This document shows, in pieces, positions 54,025 to 62,084 of a stretch of DNA of 64,000 bases. The stretch spans positions 62,001 through 126,000 of the forward strand of contig JAGVUB010000157.1 of NCBI GenBank assembly GCA_019136515.1, read 5' to 3'. This stretch comes from Verrucomicrobiota bacterium (GTDB taxonomy: Bacteria; Verrucomicrobiota; Verrucomicrobiia; Opitutales; Opitutaceae). Position 1 is the stretch's first letter, and every line of letters begins with the position of its first letter. The notes beneath the pieces were generated by a model. The model searched no databases. It was not told the DNA's origin and worked only from the letters and a program-made list of their open reading frames with translations. A program made the position numbers and the translations under genes.

Positions 54025-56307
54025 TTACTGGCCGACCGGCTCCGTGAAGCTGCTGATCGCATTCTGCAGCGCCTGCATCTCGGCCAGCGAGAGCAGGAAT
54101 GCGAGCGTGGACTCTCCCCCCTGGTTCTGGCTCAGGCGATCGACATGGAGGCCGTCGCGGCAGCCGCCGGTGGTCGAATCGTATAGCGCGAGGCCGAGGT
54201 CGTTGCGGCCGAGGAACCATTCGAAGGCGCGGCGCGCTTCCGCGAGCCAGGCGGTGTCGCCCGTCGCGTGATAGGCTTCGATACAGGCCGACACGGTGCA
54301 CTGGGCTTCGATCGGCTGCTGGTCGAAGAGAGCGCGCACCTTGCCGCGGGGGTAGAAACCGTTGGAGCCCACCGGGCGGAAGGAGCCGGTCTCCGAGGTC
54401 TGGACCTTGATGAGCCACCGCAGGGTCTTGAGGCCGAGCTCCACCATCGTCGGGTTGTTCATGCTGCGCCCGCTGAGGATCATGGCGTGTGGCAGTTTCG
54501 CGTTGGCGTAGGAAACCACCTCCTCGAACCACTGCCACTCGTCGGTCGCGGCATCGGCGTAGCGTTGCTGCAGCTTGGCCGTCAGGGCCTCGCGGAACTG
54601 GGTGACGCGGCGGTCGCCGCTCAGGCGCCGCAGGTATTCGCCGATTCCGATCAGCGTGAACGCCCACGCGCGGGGTGAGGTGAACTCGGCGGCCACCGGC
54701 AGGGCCTGTTCGAAGAGTTGCGCAGCGAGCAGGGGGAGGCTGCCCGGCCCCGATTGGGCCACACACAACCCGAGCGCCCACAAGGCGTGTCCTTGGCAAT
54801 CCTCCGAGCCGACGTCCTCGAGCCAGTGGCGGTCGAATCCCATGAAATTGCGGAAGCGGCCGCTCTTGCGGTCGAAGGCGTGGTTCAGAAAGGCCGCGTA
54901 GGTCGTCGCCAGAGACTGGAGCTTCGGGGAGCCCTTGCCCAGGCGTTGCAGCGACAGGGCGAGGGCCAGGGCGCGGGCGTTGTCGTCGGTGCAGTAGCCC
55001 TCGGCGAAATTCGGCACGGTGAAGCTGGCGTGCTGGAAGATGCCGGTCGAGTCGCTCATCCGGAAGAGATGGTCGAGCTTGAGCTCCGGCAGCTGGTCGG
55101 ACTGCTCGTCGAGCGTCTTGATGGGGGAGGACTTCCGGCCGACGAAGCTGTGGTCCTGCCGTGCCTGCTGGAACGACTTCACGTAGCTCTGCGCCACCCG
55201 GCTCCAGACCATGTCGCGGCCGAGCTTGTAGGCGTTCTTGCGCATCGAGTGCCGCAGCGTCTCGTCGCGCAGCAGCTCGATGGCGGCGGCCGCGATGGCG
55301 GGGCTGTCGCGGAACGGGACCAGCCGGCCGCGGTCCTGGGTGAGCAGTTCCGCGGCGTGCCAGTAGGGCGTGGAGATGACCGCGTTGCCATTGCCGAACG
55401 CATACGCCAGGGTGCCCGAGGTGATCTGGGTCTCGGTGAGGTACGGGGTGAGGTAGATGTCCGCCGCGCCGATGAAGCGCATCAGCTCATCGAGCTCGAC
55501 GAAGCGGTTGAAGAACACGACGTGCTTCTGCACGCCGAGCTCCTTGGCCAGGCGCTCCAGGCTCAGGCGATAGGAGTCGCCCTCGTTGCGCAGCAGGTTG
55601 GGGTGCGTCTGGCCCAGCACGATGTAGACGAAGTTGGGGAACTCGCGGATGATCTCCGGCAGGGCGCGCAGGGCGTATTCGATCCCCTTGTTCGGGGACA
55701 GCAGGCCGAAGGTCAGCAGGACCTGCCTGCCGGCGACGTCGAACTCGTCCTTGAAGTAGTTCGGATCCGCGAACGGCATGTCCGGGATGCCGTGGGGGAT
55801 CAGATCGATCTTCGCGGCGGGGATCCGGTAGATCTCGCGCAGAAACTCCTGTCCGCGCTCGCTCATCACCACCAGCCGCGTCGAGAGCCGGGCCAGTTCG
55901 CGCATGACGCGGCGCTGGTCGTCGTTCGGCTCCCGCAGCACCGTGTGCAGGGTGGTGACGATCGGCATCCGCAATTCGCGCAGCAGCGCCAGGACATGGC
56001 TGCCCGCCGGGCCGCCGAAGATGCCGAACTCGTGCTCCACGCAGAGCACATCGACATCCGTGATGTTGAGGAAATCCGCCGCGCGCAGGTAGGACGGCAG
56101 ATCCTGCTCGGCGATCTCGAAGCGGACCTCGGGCGGGTAGTCGTAGCCTTCCTCGAGGTCGTTGACCGGCACCACCGGGCATTGCAGCGCGGGGAACTCT
56201 TTGGCGATGGCGCACCGCAGGTCGGTCGTGAAGGTGGCGATGCCGCACTTGCGGGGCAGGTAGTCGCCCAGGAAGGCGACTTTTCTGAGGCTGGTGGCGC
56301 TTTTCAT
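54025..56307 (-). CDS. GT4-type glycosyltransferase fused to an alpha-toroid domain
   Basis: A 760-residue two-domain protein. Residues 1-380 are a GT-B glycosyltransferase: N-terminal GDYLPRKCGIATFTTDLRCA, donor-side LLTFGLLSPNKGIEYALRAL, YIVLGQTHPN, and the Glu region in LTPYLTETQITSGTLAYAFG. From about 410 to 750 there is an (alpha/alpha)6-type region: FAEGYCTDDNARALALALSL, GFDRHWLEDVGSEDCQGHAL, SYANAKLPHAMILSG and ACIEAYHATGDTAWLAEARR. Such toroids occur in glycosidases and epimerases. It starts MKSATSLRKVAFLG. The immediately following GH130 gene suggests one glycan pathway. Substrate unknown. Confidence 0.8.
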   Translation of the reverse strand: MKSATSLRKVAFLGDYLPRKCGIATFTTDLRCAIAKEFPALQCPVVPVNDLEEGYDYPPEVRFEIAEQDLPSYLRAADFLNITDVDVLCVEHEFGIFGGPAGSHVLALLRELRMPIVTTLHTVLREPNDDQRRVMRELARLSTRLVVMSERGQEFLREIYRIPAAKIDLIPHGIPDMPFADPNYFKDEFDVAGRQVLLTFGLLSPNKGIEYALRALPEIIREFPNFVYIVLGQTHPNLLRNEGDSYRLSLERLAKELGVQKHVVFFNRFVELDELMRFIGAADIYLTPYLTETQITSGTLAYAFGNGNAVISTPYWHAAELLTQDRGRLVPFRDSPAIAAAAIELLRDETLRHSMRKNAYKLGRDMVWSRVAQSYVKSFQQARQDHSFVGRKSSPIKTLDEQSDQLPELKLDHLFRMSDSTGIFQHASFTVPNFAEGYCTDDNARALALALSLQRLGKGSPKLQSLATTYAAFLNHAFDRKSGRFRNFMGFDRHWLEDVGSEDCQGHALWALGLCVAQSGPGSLPLLAAQLFEQALPVAAEFTSPRAWAFTLIGIGEYLRRLSGDRRVTQFREALTAKLQQRYADAATDEWQWFEEVVSYANAKLPHAMILSGRSMNNPTMVELGLKTLRWLIKVQTSETGSFRPVGSNGFYPRGKVRALFDQQPIEAQCTVSACIEAYHATGDTAWLAEARRAFEWFLGRNDLGLALYDSTTGGCRDGLHVDRLSQNQGGESTLAFLLSLAEMQALQNAISSFTEPVGQ

Positions 56308-56642
56308 AACTCGTCGTGCTTTCGGTTTTCGTTGTTCCCGCCACCTTCGCTTTGGCCAGCGCGGTGCGGAATCGATCTCCCCTGCGAGCCCACGCTCAGG
56401 ACCACTTCGCTTCAGGAAATGGAGAAACCTTGGGCTCGCGAGTCTTCCGGCCAGTCCGTCGCGGGTGGGGGCGAAGCGACGCCGGCGGATGAGGACTCTT
56501 CAAGGCATGAGGTGCAATCGTGCCAAGCTTGCGGCCTTGCGCGAGCGCTCATTCCAGAAACTTCCACGCGGGATCGCGGTCCGCCTGCGCGCGGAGTTTT
56601 GCCCCTTTGCATCGGAGCGGCGCGCGCTACGGTGGCGCCGCC
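56308..56642. other. Divergent promoter region, no gene seen
   Basis: The 335 nt between the divergent glycosyltransferase (start 56307) and the radical SAM gene (start 56643) contain no open frame with credible codon use. GC-rich throughout, with no clear -35/-10 pair or operator palindrome that I would name. It must hold promoters for both genes. Confidence 0.5.
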
Positions 56643-58391
56643 GTGCCCGACATCGTCCTCGCCACGCTCAACGCCAAGTACATCCACGCCTCGTTCGGGC
56701 TGCGCTGTCTGCGCGCGAACCTCGGGGAACTGCGTGACCGCTCGGTGCTTGTTGAGTTCACGATCCAGGAGCGCCCGCTCGACGTAGCCGAGCGCATCCT
56801 GACGCTGGAGCCGAGGATTGTCGCGCTGGGCGTGTACGTGTGGAACGTGGGGCCGACGACCGAGCTGGTGGCTCTGCTCAAGCGGCTGCGGCCGGAGTTG
56901 GTCATCATCCTCGGCGGGCCGGAGGTGAGCCACGAGTCCGCGGTGCAGGAGATCGTGCGGCTGGCCGACTGCACGATCTGCGGCGAGGGCGAGCGGGTGC
57001 TGCCCGAGATCTGCCGGGCGGTCCTCGCCGGCGGCACGGTCCCCGCGAAGCTTGTCGCCGCGCCGCGGCCGGAGCTAGGTGAGCTGGTGCTGCCCTACGA
57101 CGAGTACACGGAGGACGACATTGCGCACCGGCTCATCCATGTGGAGGCGTCGCGCGGGTGCCCGTTCTCCTGCGAGTTCTGCCTGTCGTCGCTCGACGAG
57201 GCCGTGCGCCCGTATCCGCTGGAGCCGTTTCTGGCGGCGATGGACCGGCTGCTCGCGCGCGGGGTGCGGCACTTCAAGTTCGTCGACCGCACCTTCAATC
57301 TCCACCTGCCGACCAGCCGGCGGATTCTCGAGTTCTTCCTCACGCGCATGGCGGAGGCGGAGCCGGCGGCAGTGGGCGAACAGATGTCGGTTGGGCCGGG
57401 GGGAGGGGGACCGGTCGGAGACCGGTCCTACTTGTCGGCGCCTCCTGTTCCCGCCGGCATGGCGGTCGGCTTACCGCCCACTGTCCACCGGTACCCCGGG
57501 ATTTTCCTGCACTTCGAGATGATCCCGGACCGGCTGCCGCCGGAGCTGCGCGCGCTGCTGGCGCGGTTCCCGGCGGGATCGCTGCAGCTCGAGGTCGGCA
57601 TCCAGAGTTTCGATCCGGAGGTGACAACCGCGATCAGCCGCCGGCAGGATCTCGCGCAGCTGGAGGACAACTTCCGCTTCCTGCGCGAACACACCCACGC
57701 GCACGTGCATGCGGACCTCATCGTCGGCCTGCCCGGCGAGACGGCGGCCGGCTTCGGCGCGGGCTTCGACCGGCTGGTGGCGCTCGGGCCGCAGGAGATC
57801 CAGGTGGGGCTGCTGAAGAAGCTGCGCGGGGCGCCGATCGCGCGGCACGACGCCGCCGAGGCGATGCTCTACTCCCCGGCGCCGCCGTACGAGATCCTGC
57901 GCAACCGCGTGATCGACTTCCCCACGATGCAGCGGCTGCGGCGGTTCGCGCGCTACTGGGATCTGGTCGGCAACAGTGGCAACTTTGTGGAGACGCTGCC
58001 GCTGCTGTGGTGCGGGGCGCCGTCGGCTGGGGCTCTCCGCGTCGCGGGAAGTCTTCACTTCCCGCCTAAGGGCTCCGCAACAGCGGAGCCCTCGCCGTTC
58101 GCGGAGTTCCTGCATTTCTGCGACTGGTTCTTTGCGCGCGAGGGGCGGCATCACGCGCTGGCGCTCAGCCGCACGATGGAACGGGTGTTCGAGTTCCTCG
58201 TCGCGGAGCGCGGTTTGGCGGAGACCGCGGTGGCCGCGGCGCTGTTCCGCGACTGCCGGCGCATCGGCTATCTGGAGGTGCCGGCGGCGGTGCGGCCGCA
58301 TGTGGCGAAGGAGGCGCTGGCGGAGCTTGCCGCCCGGCGCGGCGCGGCGACGCGGAACACGAAGCGGCAGGAGCGGCACCGCGGGGAGTAG
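56643..58391 (+). CDS. B12-binding radical SAM protein (DUF4080 type)
   Basis: A 582-residue protein from the GTG at 56643 (VPDIVLATLNAKYIHASFGL). The N-terminal cobalamin-binding Rossmann fold runs to about 140. The radical SAM motif is EASRGCPFSCEFC (Cys173, 177, 180). HFEMIPDRLPPELRALLARF and LEVGIQSFDPEVTTAISRRQ match the DUF4080 group. Two stretches have no family counterpart: residues about 238-283 and 460-486. Each is encoded by DNA with perfect hairpin palindromes, in frame. The frame is intact, so the gene may still function. The substrate is unknown. Confidence 0.88.
   Translation: MPDIVLATLNAKYIHASFGLRCLRANLGELRDRSVLVEFTIQERPLDVAERILTLEPRIVALGVYVWNVGPTTELVALLKRLRPELVIILGGPEVSHESAVQEIVRLADCTICGEGERVLPEICRAVLAGGTVPAKLVAAPRPELGELVLPYDEYTEDDIAHRLIHVEASRGCPFSCEFCLSSLDEAVRPYPLEPFLAAMDRLLARGVRHFKFVDRTFNLHLPTSRRILEFFLTRMAEAEPAAVGEQMSVGPGGGGPVGDRSYLSAPPVPAGMAVGLPPTVHRYPGIFLHFEMIPDRLPPELRALLARFPAGSLQLEVGIQSFDPEVTTAISRRQDLAQLEDNFRFLREHTHAHVHADLIVGLPGETAAGFGAGFDRLVALGPQEIQVGLLKKLRGAPIARHDAAEAMLYSPAPPYEILRNRVIDFPTMQRLRRFARYWDLVGNSGNFVETLPLLWCGAPSAGALRVAGSLHFPPKGSATAEPSPFAEFLHFCDWFFAREGRHHALALSRTMERVFEFLVAERGLAETAVAAALFRDCRRIGYLEVPAAVRPHVAKEALAELAARRGAATRNTKRQERHRGE
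57408..57428 (+). repeat. Palindrome inserted in frame in the radical SAM gene (first)
   Basis: GGACCGGTC-GGA-GACCGGTCC is a perfect 9-bp hairpin inside the coding sequence. It sits in a stretch (about 57354-57491) encoding Gly/Pro/Val-rich residues between two conserved family blocks, so the insert adds roughly 45 residues without a frameshift. Confidence 0.75.
58044..58092 (+). repeat. Two tandem hairpins inserted in frame in the radical SAM gene (second)
   Basis: GCGGGAAGT-CTTC-ACTTCCCGC (58044-58065) and AGGGCTCCGC-AACA-GCGGAGCCCT (58069-58092) are both perfect and separated by 3 nt. They encode part of a 26-residue segment (about 460-486) with no family counterpart. Back-to-back stems of this size are typical of mobile palindromic repeats. 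Confidence 0.8.
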
Positions 58392-58456
58392 CAGCGGGTG
58401 GAGAAGCCGGCGTGTGGCGCGGGCTTGGCGGCGGACCTGCGGTGCAGGACGGACGC

Positions 58457-58483
58457 AAAAAAGCCCCGGCGGGAAGCCGGGGC
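58457..58483 (-). terminator. Rho-independent terminator of the SEC-C gene
   Basis: GCCCCGGC (58463-58470) pairs perfectly with GCCGGGGC (58476-58483) around GGGAA; on the minus strand the stem is followed by TTTTTT. It starts 17 nt after the stop codon of the SEC-C gene and lies downstream of the convergent radical SAM gene. Confidence 0.9.
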
Positions 58484-58500
58484 GAGGGGAGTGGAACAGC

Positions 58501-59250
58501 TCAGGCCTTGGGCGCCTCGGGCGCCGGCGCCGGTTCGGCGGCCTGCGGCTGGGCGCTGCCGCAGCAGTGCTTGTACTTGCGGCCGCTGCCGCAGGGGCAG
58601 AGGTCGTTGCGGCCGATCTTGAGCGGCAACGGCATGGCGCTGCCGGCGGGGGCGGCGGGCTTCTTGGGCTGTCGGGCGAGCCAGAACCGGTGCAACTCGA
58701 GCACGCAGGTGGTGATCACCTGAGCGGGCGGGCCGTCCTCCGGGGAGAGTTTGCCGAGGATCTGTGCGTGGATTTCCTTCTCGGGCTCGAGGTAGGCGCG
58801 GATGAGAGCGATGAAGGCCTCGACGTTGGAGCCGATCACGGGTTTCCAGGCGTCGTTGTCGAGTTTCACGCCGGCGAGGAAACCGAAGCACCAGTCGGTG
58901 ACGATCTCGGTGGCCTTCTCCCCTTCATGGCGGGTGTAGGTGAGCGGGGCGAACCGCGGAGGCTGGTTGGCGAGCAGCAGCGCGATGGTGTTGAGGTGCC
59001 GCACGAGCAGCGAGGCGACGCGCTCGGCCTGTTGCGCGGACTGCCAGCGGGGCTGACCCTTGCCCCAGATGTAGTTCATCCAGACGTTGGGCGGGATGGG
59101 GCGCGGCCCGATGATGATCGAGGTGAGCAGGCCGTTGACCGCGGAGATCCGCATGGTGGTCGGCGGCACGAGCGGCGACTCGAGGAAGCCGGCGAGCTCG
59201 TAGAGCTCCTGTTCGGAGAGGGGTTGGTAATTGTCGGCGTGGCGGGACAT
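58501..59250 (-). CDS. YecA/UPF0149-like protein with C-terminal SEC-C motif
   Basis: A 249-residue cytoplasmic protein from the ATG at 59250 (MSRHADNYQPLSEQELYELA). The helical UPF0149-type domain occupies residues 10-195 (for example AVNGLLTSIIIGPRPIPPNV and DWCFGFLAGVKLDNDAW). The C-terminal SEC-C zinc motif is GRNDLCPCGSGRKYKHCCG (Cys218, 220, 229, 230), after which an Ala/Pro/Glu tail follows. SEC-C ends also occur in SecA and bind zinc and SecB or ribosomes; the role here is unknown. It has its own terminator. Confidence 0.9.
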   Translation of the reverse strand: MSRHADNYQPLSEQELYELAGFLESPLVPPTTMRISAVNGLLTSIIIGPRPIPPNVWMNYIWGKGQPRWQSAQQAERVASLLVRHLNTIALLLANQPPRFAPLTYTRHEGEKATEIVTDWCFGFLAGVKLDNDAWKPVIGSNVEAFIALIRAYLEPEKEIHAQILGKLSPEDGPPAQVITTCVLELHRFWLARQPKKPAAPAGSAMPLPLKIGRNDLCPCGSGRKYKHCCGSAQPQAAEPAPAPEAPKA

Positions 59251-59366
59251 GGCGGGTCGGTCGTGGGGTGAGGCTGGCAAGCAAGGGTGGCGCCGTGGCG
59301 GAGTGCAACAAAAGACCTCGGCCCGCGGCGGCGTGGGCGACCCGGACGCCATGGCGCCCGCGCAGA

Positions 59367-59396
59367 ATAACGCCCGCCCGGGAATCGGGGCGGGCG
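59367..59396 (-). terminator. Terminator of the AraC-family gene
   Basis: CGCCCGCCC (59371-59379) pairs with GGGCGGGCG (59388-59396) around an 8-nt loop. On the minus strand it is followed by TTATTCT. It starts 34 nt after the stop codon of the AraC-type gene. Confidence 0.75.
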
Positions 59397-59429
59397 GCAG
59401 TGCCCGGGAGGGCGGTCCGGCTCGGGCCG

Positions 59430-60293
59430 TCACTCCAGTGGTAACCAGATTTCGGTGCGCAGGTCGGCGGGCGCGGCGGTGTCGGGCGAGTTGCGGTAGA
59501 GCTCGAAGCCGGGTTCGTCGCGCAGCTGCTCGCCGCTGCGCGGTAGCCAGTCGCCGAAGATGGCGTCGTAGGTGGTGTGGAGGTTTTCGTACGGGCCGCA
59601 GTGGAGGAACTTGGCGTAGCGGCCGCCGGGGATGGTCTGCACGCCCACCTCGCCGTCGGGGGCGAGCGGGCGGTCGAGGGTGAGGCAGGCGTCGTAGCGC
59701 AGCTGTTCGGCGGCGGTGATCTTCGGGTCGTCGCGGCTGATGCCGAGGTAGGCGGTACGGGGGCCGAGCAGGCCGCGCGGGCCGGCGAAGCCGCACAGCT
59801 TGCCCCACGCGGCGCCGACGCCGGCGTAGGGGCCGGTGTGGCGGACGTAGGCGACGGGGGTGGCGGGGCGGGTGAGGATTTCGGGTGTGATCATGGTGGC
59901 GTTCATCTCGCGGAAACGCGCCGTGCGCACCTGCAGCTCGAGGCGGTGCTCGCGGCGACATTGGGTTGGGGAGACGCCGAACCGTTGCTCGAAGGCCCGC
60001 GCGAAGGCCGCTGCGCTCTCGTAGCCCGCGTCGAGCGCGATCTCGAGCACGCTGCGGTCTGAGGTCTGAAGCTGCACCACTGCGGTTTCGAGCCGCACCC
60101 GTTGCACATGCTGCCCGAGCGGTTCGCCGACCATCGCCCGGAAGATCCGGTGGAAATGGCACGGCGAGAGGCAGGCGACGGCCGCGAGCCGGTCGAGCGT
60201 GAGCTCCTCGCCGCGGTGGTGGGCGATGTGGAGCAGGACGCGGTTCAACCGTTCGTGGTAGTCGTGCAGGGTGGTGGCGCGGTTCGGTGTCAT
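59430..60293 (-). CDS. AraC-family regulator with GyrI-like effector domain
   Basis: A 287-residue regulator from the ATG at 60293 (MTPNRATTLHDYHERLNRVL). The N-terminal AraC DNA-binding domain has two helix-turn-helix motifs: LTLDRLAAVACLSPCHFHRI and VLEIALDAGYESAAAFARAF, with FGVSPTQCRREH. The C-terminal GyrI-like effector-binding domain contains ILTRPATPVAYVRHTGPYAG and FLHCGPYENLHTTYDAIFGD. The effector is unknown. It is divergent from the GH43 gene with 188 nt between them and may regulate it; that is inference from orientation only. The frame upstream of the ATG is not coding. Confidence 0.92.
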   Translation of the reverse strand: MTPNRATTLHDYHERLNRVLLHIAHHRGEELTLDRLAAVACLSPCHFHRIFRAMVGEPLGQHVQRVRLETAVVQLQTSDRSVLEIALDAGYESAAAFARAFEQRFGVSPTQCRREHRLELQVRTARFREMNATMITPEILTRPATPVAYVRHTGPYAGVGAAWGKLCGFAGPRGLLGPRTAYLGISRDDPKITAAEQLRYDACLTLDRPLAPDGEVGVQTIPGGRYAKFLHCGPYENLHTTYDAIFGDWLPRSGEQLRDEPGFELYRNSPDTAAPADLRTEIWLPLE

Positions 60294-60481
60294 GGACGCG
60301 TGATGATGCCACAGGCGGGTGGCAGTGTGCTTTGCGGTTCTTGCGGATTTGGCGACGGCGGGCGCGGTCGGGGCGGGCTCAAATGTTAGCGCAAGGGGAG
60401 GGTCGGATCGCTCGGCGGTTGGGGCAAGTTTGGCGTCTCCACTCCGGCGGGGACCCCGCGGTCCCCACAACCCCTCCCGTC

Positions 60482-61444
60482 ATGAGCAGCCGCCAACCTC
60501 TCGTTTCCCATATCTATACCGCCGATCCTTCGGCCCATGTGTTTGAGGGCCGGATGTACATCTATCCTTCGCACGACCTCGACCTCGAGGTGGAGGAGAA
60601 CGACAACGGCGACCAGTACCAGATGACCGACTACCACGTCCTCTCGCAGGACCGGCCGGGCGGTCCGACGACCGACCACGGGGAGGCGCTGCACCTGCGC
60701 CAGGTGCCGTGGGCCTCGCGCCAGATGTGGGCGCCGGACGCGGCGTTCAAGGACGGCAAGTACTTCCTCTATTTCCCCGCGCGCGACAAGGACGGCATCT
60801 TCCGCATCGGCGTGGCGGTGGGCACGCGCCCCGAGGGCCCGTTCGTGCCGGAGCCGCAGCCGATCAAGGGAAGCTTCAGCATCGACCCGTGCGTCTTCCG
60901 CGACGACGACGGCCAGTTCTACATGTATTTCGGCGGCCTGTGGGGCGGGCAGCTCCAGTGCTGGCCGACCGGCCGTTTCTTGGCCGACGCGAAGACTCCG
61001 CCCGAGGAGACCCCGGCGCTGTGCCCGAAGGTCGCCAAGCTCACGCCCGACATGCTGCAGTTCGCCACCACTCCGGCCGACGCCGTGATCGTGGACCAGG
61101 CCGGGGTGCCGCTGAAGGCGGGCAACAACTCCGCCCGCTACTTCGAGGGGCCGTGGATGCACAAGTACAACGGCACCTACTACCTCTCGTACTCCACCGG
61201 CGACACCCACCTGCTCTGCTACGCGACCGCGAAGAGCCCGCTGGGGCCGTTCACCTTCCGCGGCTCGTTCCTGCCGCCCGTGCTGGGCTGGACGACGCAC
61301 CACTCGATCGTCGAGTTCCAGGGCAAGTGGTTCCTCTACTACCACGACGCCACCCTCTCCGGCGGTGTGAGCCACCGGCGGTGCGTGAAGGTGCAGGAGC
61401 TTTTCTACGAGGCCGACGGCTCGATCCGGCCGATGGCGCCCTGA
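60482..61444 (+). CDS. GH43-family glycoside hydrolase
   Basis: A 320-residue five-bladed propeller hydrolase from the ATG at 60482. The catalytic layout is consistent with GH43: Asp15 in IYTADPSAHVFEGRMYIYPS, the pKa-modulating Asp in GSFSIDPCVFRDDDGQFYMY (about 137), and the acid Glu in YFEGPWMHKYNGTYYLSYS (about 221). There is no signal peptide, so it probably acts in the cytoplasm on imported oligosaccharides such as arabino- or xylo-oligosaccharides. Substrate is inference. It ends at a canonical terminator at 61475-61502. Confidence 0.93.
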   Translation: MSSRQPLVSHIYTADPSAHVFEGRMYIYPSHDLDLEVEENDNGDQYQMTDYHVLSQDRPGGPTTDHGEALHLRQVPWASRQMWAPDAAFKDGKYFLYFPARDKDGIFRIGVAVGTRPEGPFVPEPQPIKGSFSIDPCVFRDDDGQFYMYFGGLWGGQLQCWPTGRFLADAKTPPEETPALCPKVAKLTPDMLQFATTPADAVIVDQAGVPLKAGNNSARYFEGPWMHKYNGTYYLSYSTGDTHLLCYATAKSPLGPFTFRGSFLPPVLGWTTHHSIVEFQGKWFLYYHDATLSGGVSHRRCVKVQELFYEADGSIRPMAP

Positions 61445-61474
61445 GCCCGCATCCCGGACACTGCTTCTTTCCAG

Positions 61475-61502
61475 GCCACCGGTTTCGACCGGTGGCTTTT
61501 TC
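61475..61502 (+). terminator. Rho-independent terminator of the GH43 gene
   Basis: A perfect 9-bp stem (GCCACCGGT with ACCGGTGGC) around a TTCG tetraloop, followed by TTTTTC. It starts 31 nt after the GH43 stop codon. Confidence 0.95.
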
Positions 61503-61561
61503 ATGGGTGGGCGTGGCTCGGCGCAGCTGGATTGGTGCGGGCCTCCGCCCGATCCCGCAGA

Positions 61562-61701
61562 CGACAGAAGGAAACGAAGAAAACCAAGGCATACCGGACG
61601 GAGGGCGAGTTGGGCCCGGATCACTCCGGAGCTGCGTTCACTTGCCGAGGGCAGGCGGTTGAGCCTCCCAACTCCTTCGTTCGCTTCGTTACCTTCTGTC
61701 G
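61562..61701. repeat. Long inverted repeat (MITE/REP-like element)
   Basis: CGACAGAAGGAAACGAAG at 61562-61579 is complementary to CTTCGTTACCTTCTGTCG at 61684-61701 with one mismatch in 18; the pairing extends imperfectly to 28 nt per arm (61562-61589 and 61674-61701). The 84-nt interior has no gene. The element lies between the GH43 terminator and the small gene on the minus strand. It may be a miniature inverted-repeat element; no target duplication is evident. Confidence 0.6.
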
Positions 61702-61723
61702 GCTCCGCCGGTTTTCGCCCGCC

Positions 61724-61954
61724 TCACGCGAAATCCGGCCAGGCGTGCTCGAGGTGCTTGAGCACGATGTCGACATCGCCACCGGTGGCGAAGGCGGCGT
61801 TGCGGGCGATCGAGTACAACGTCTCGGTGGAGTGCCCGTCCTTGCAGGCGACCGCCATCGCCTCGAACGGCTTGAGGAGGCGGTGCCGGTCGTGGCACTC
61901 GCGCGCGAGCTGGAGCGCCTGGTCGAGCGCGCGGCGGGTCGCGGGATCGTGCAC
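61724..61954 (-). CDS. Small soluble protein of unknown function
   Basis: A 76-residue product from the GTG at 61954 (VHDPATRRALDQALQLAREC). It is helical and charged, ending YSIARNAAFATGGDVDIVLK and HLEHAWPDFA. I do not recognise a family. Codon use has the third-position GC typical of real genes here, which supports it. The frame is open further upstream, and an earlier non-ATG start cannot be excluded. It is 130 nt downstream of the proline-rich protein on the same strand. Confidence 0.5.
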   Translation of the reverse strand: MHDPATRRALDQALQLARECHDRHRLLKPFEAMAVACKDGHSTETLYSIARNAAFATGGDVDIVLKHLEHAWPDFA

Positions 61955-62084
61955 GGCAGGGGCCTCACCGGAGCCGAGGCTGCGGTGCCAAGCGTCGTGC
62001 TTGTGGTCGTGCGGGCTTATGCCTGCCTTCGGGCATCGGCCGGTCGGCGGCAAACTGAAGCCGGTCGGCCCGCGGAGGAGGGGA

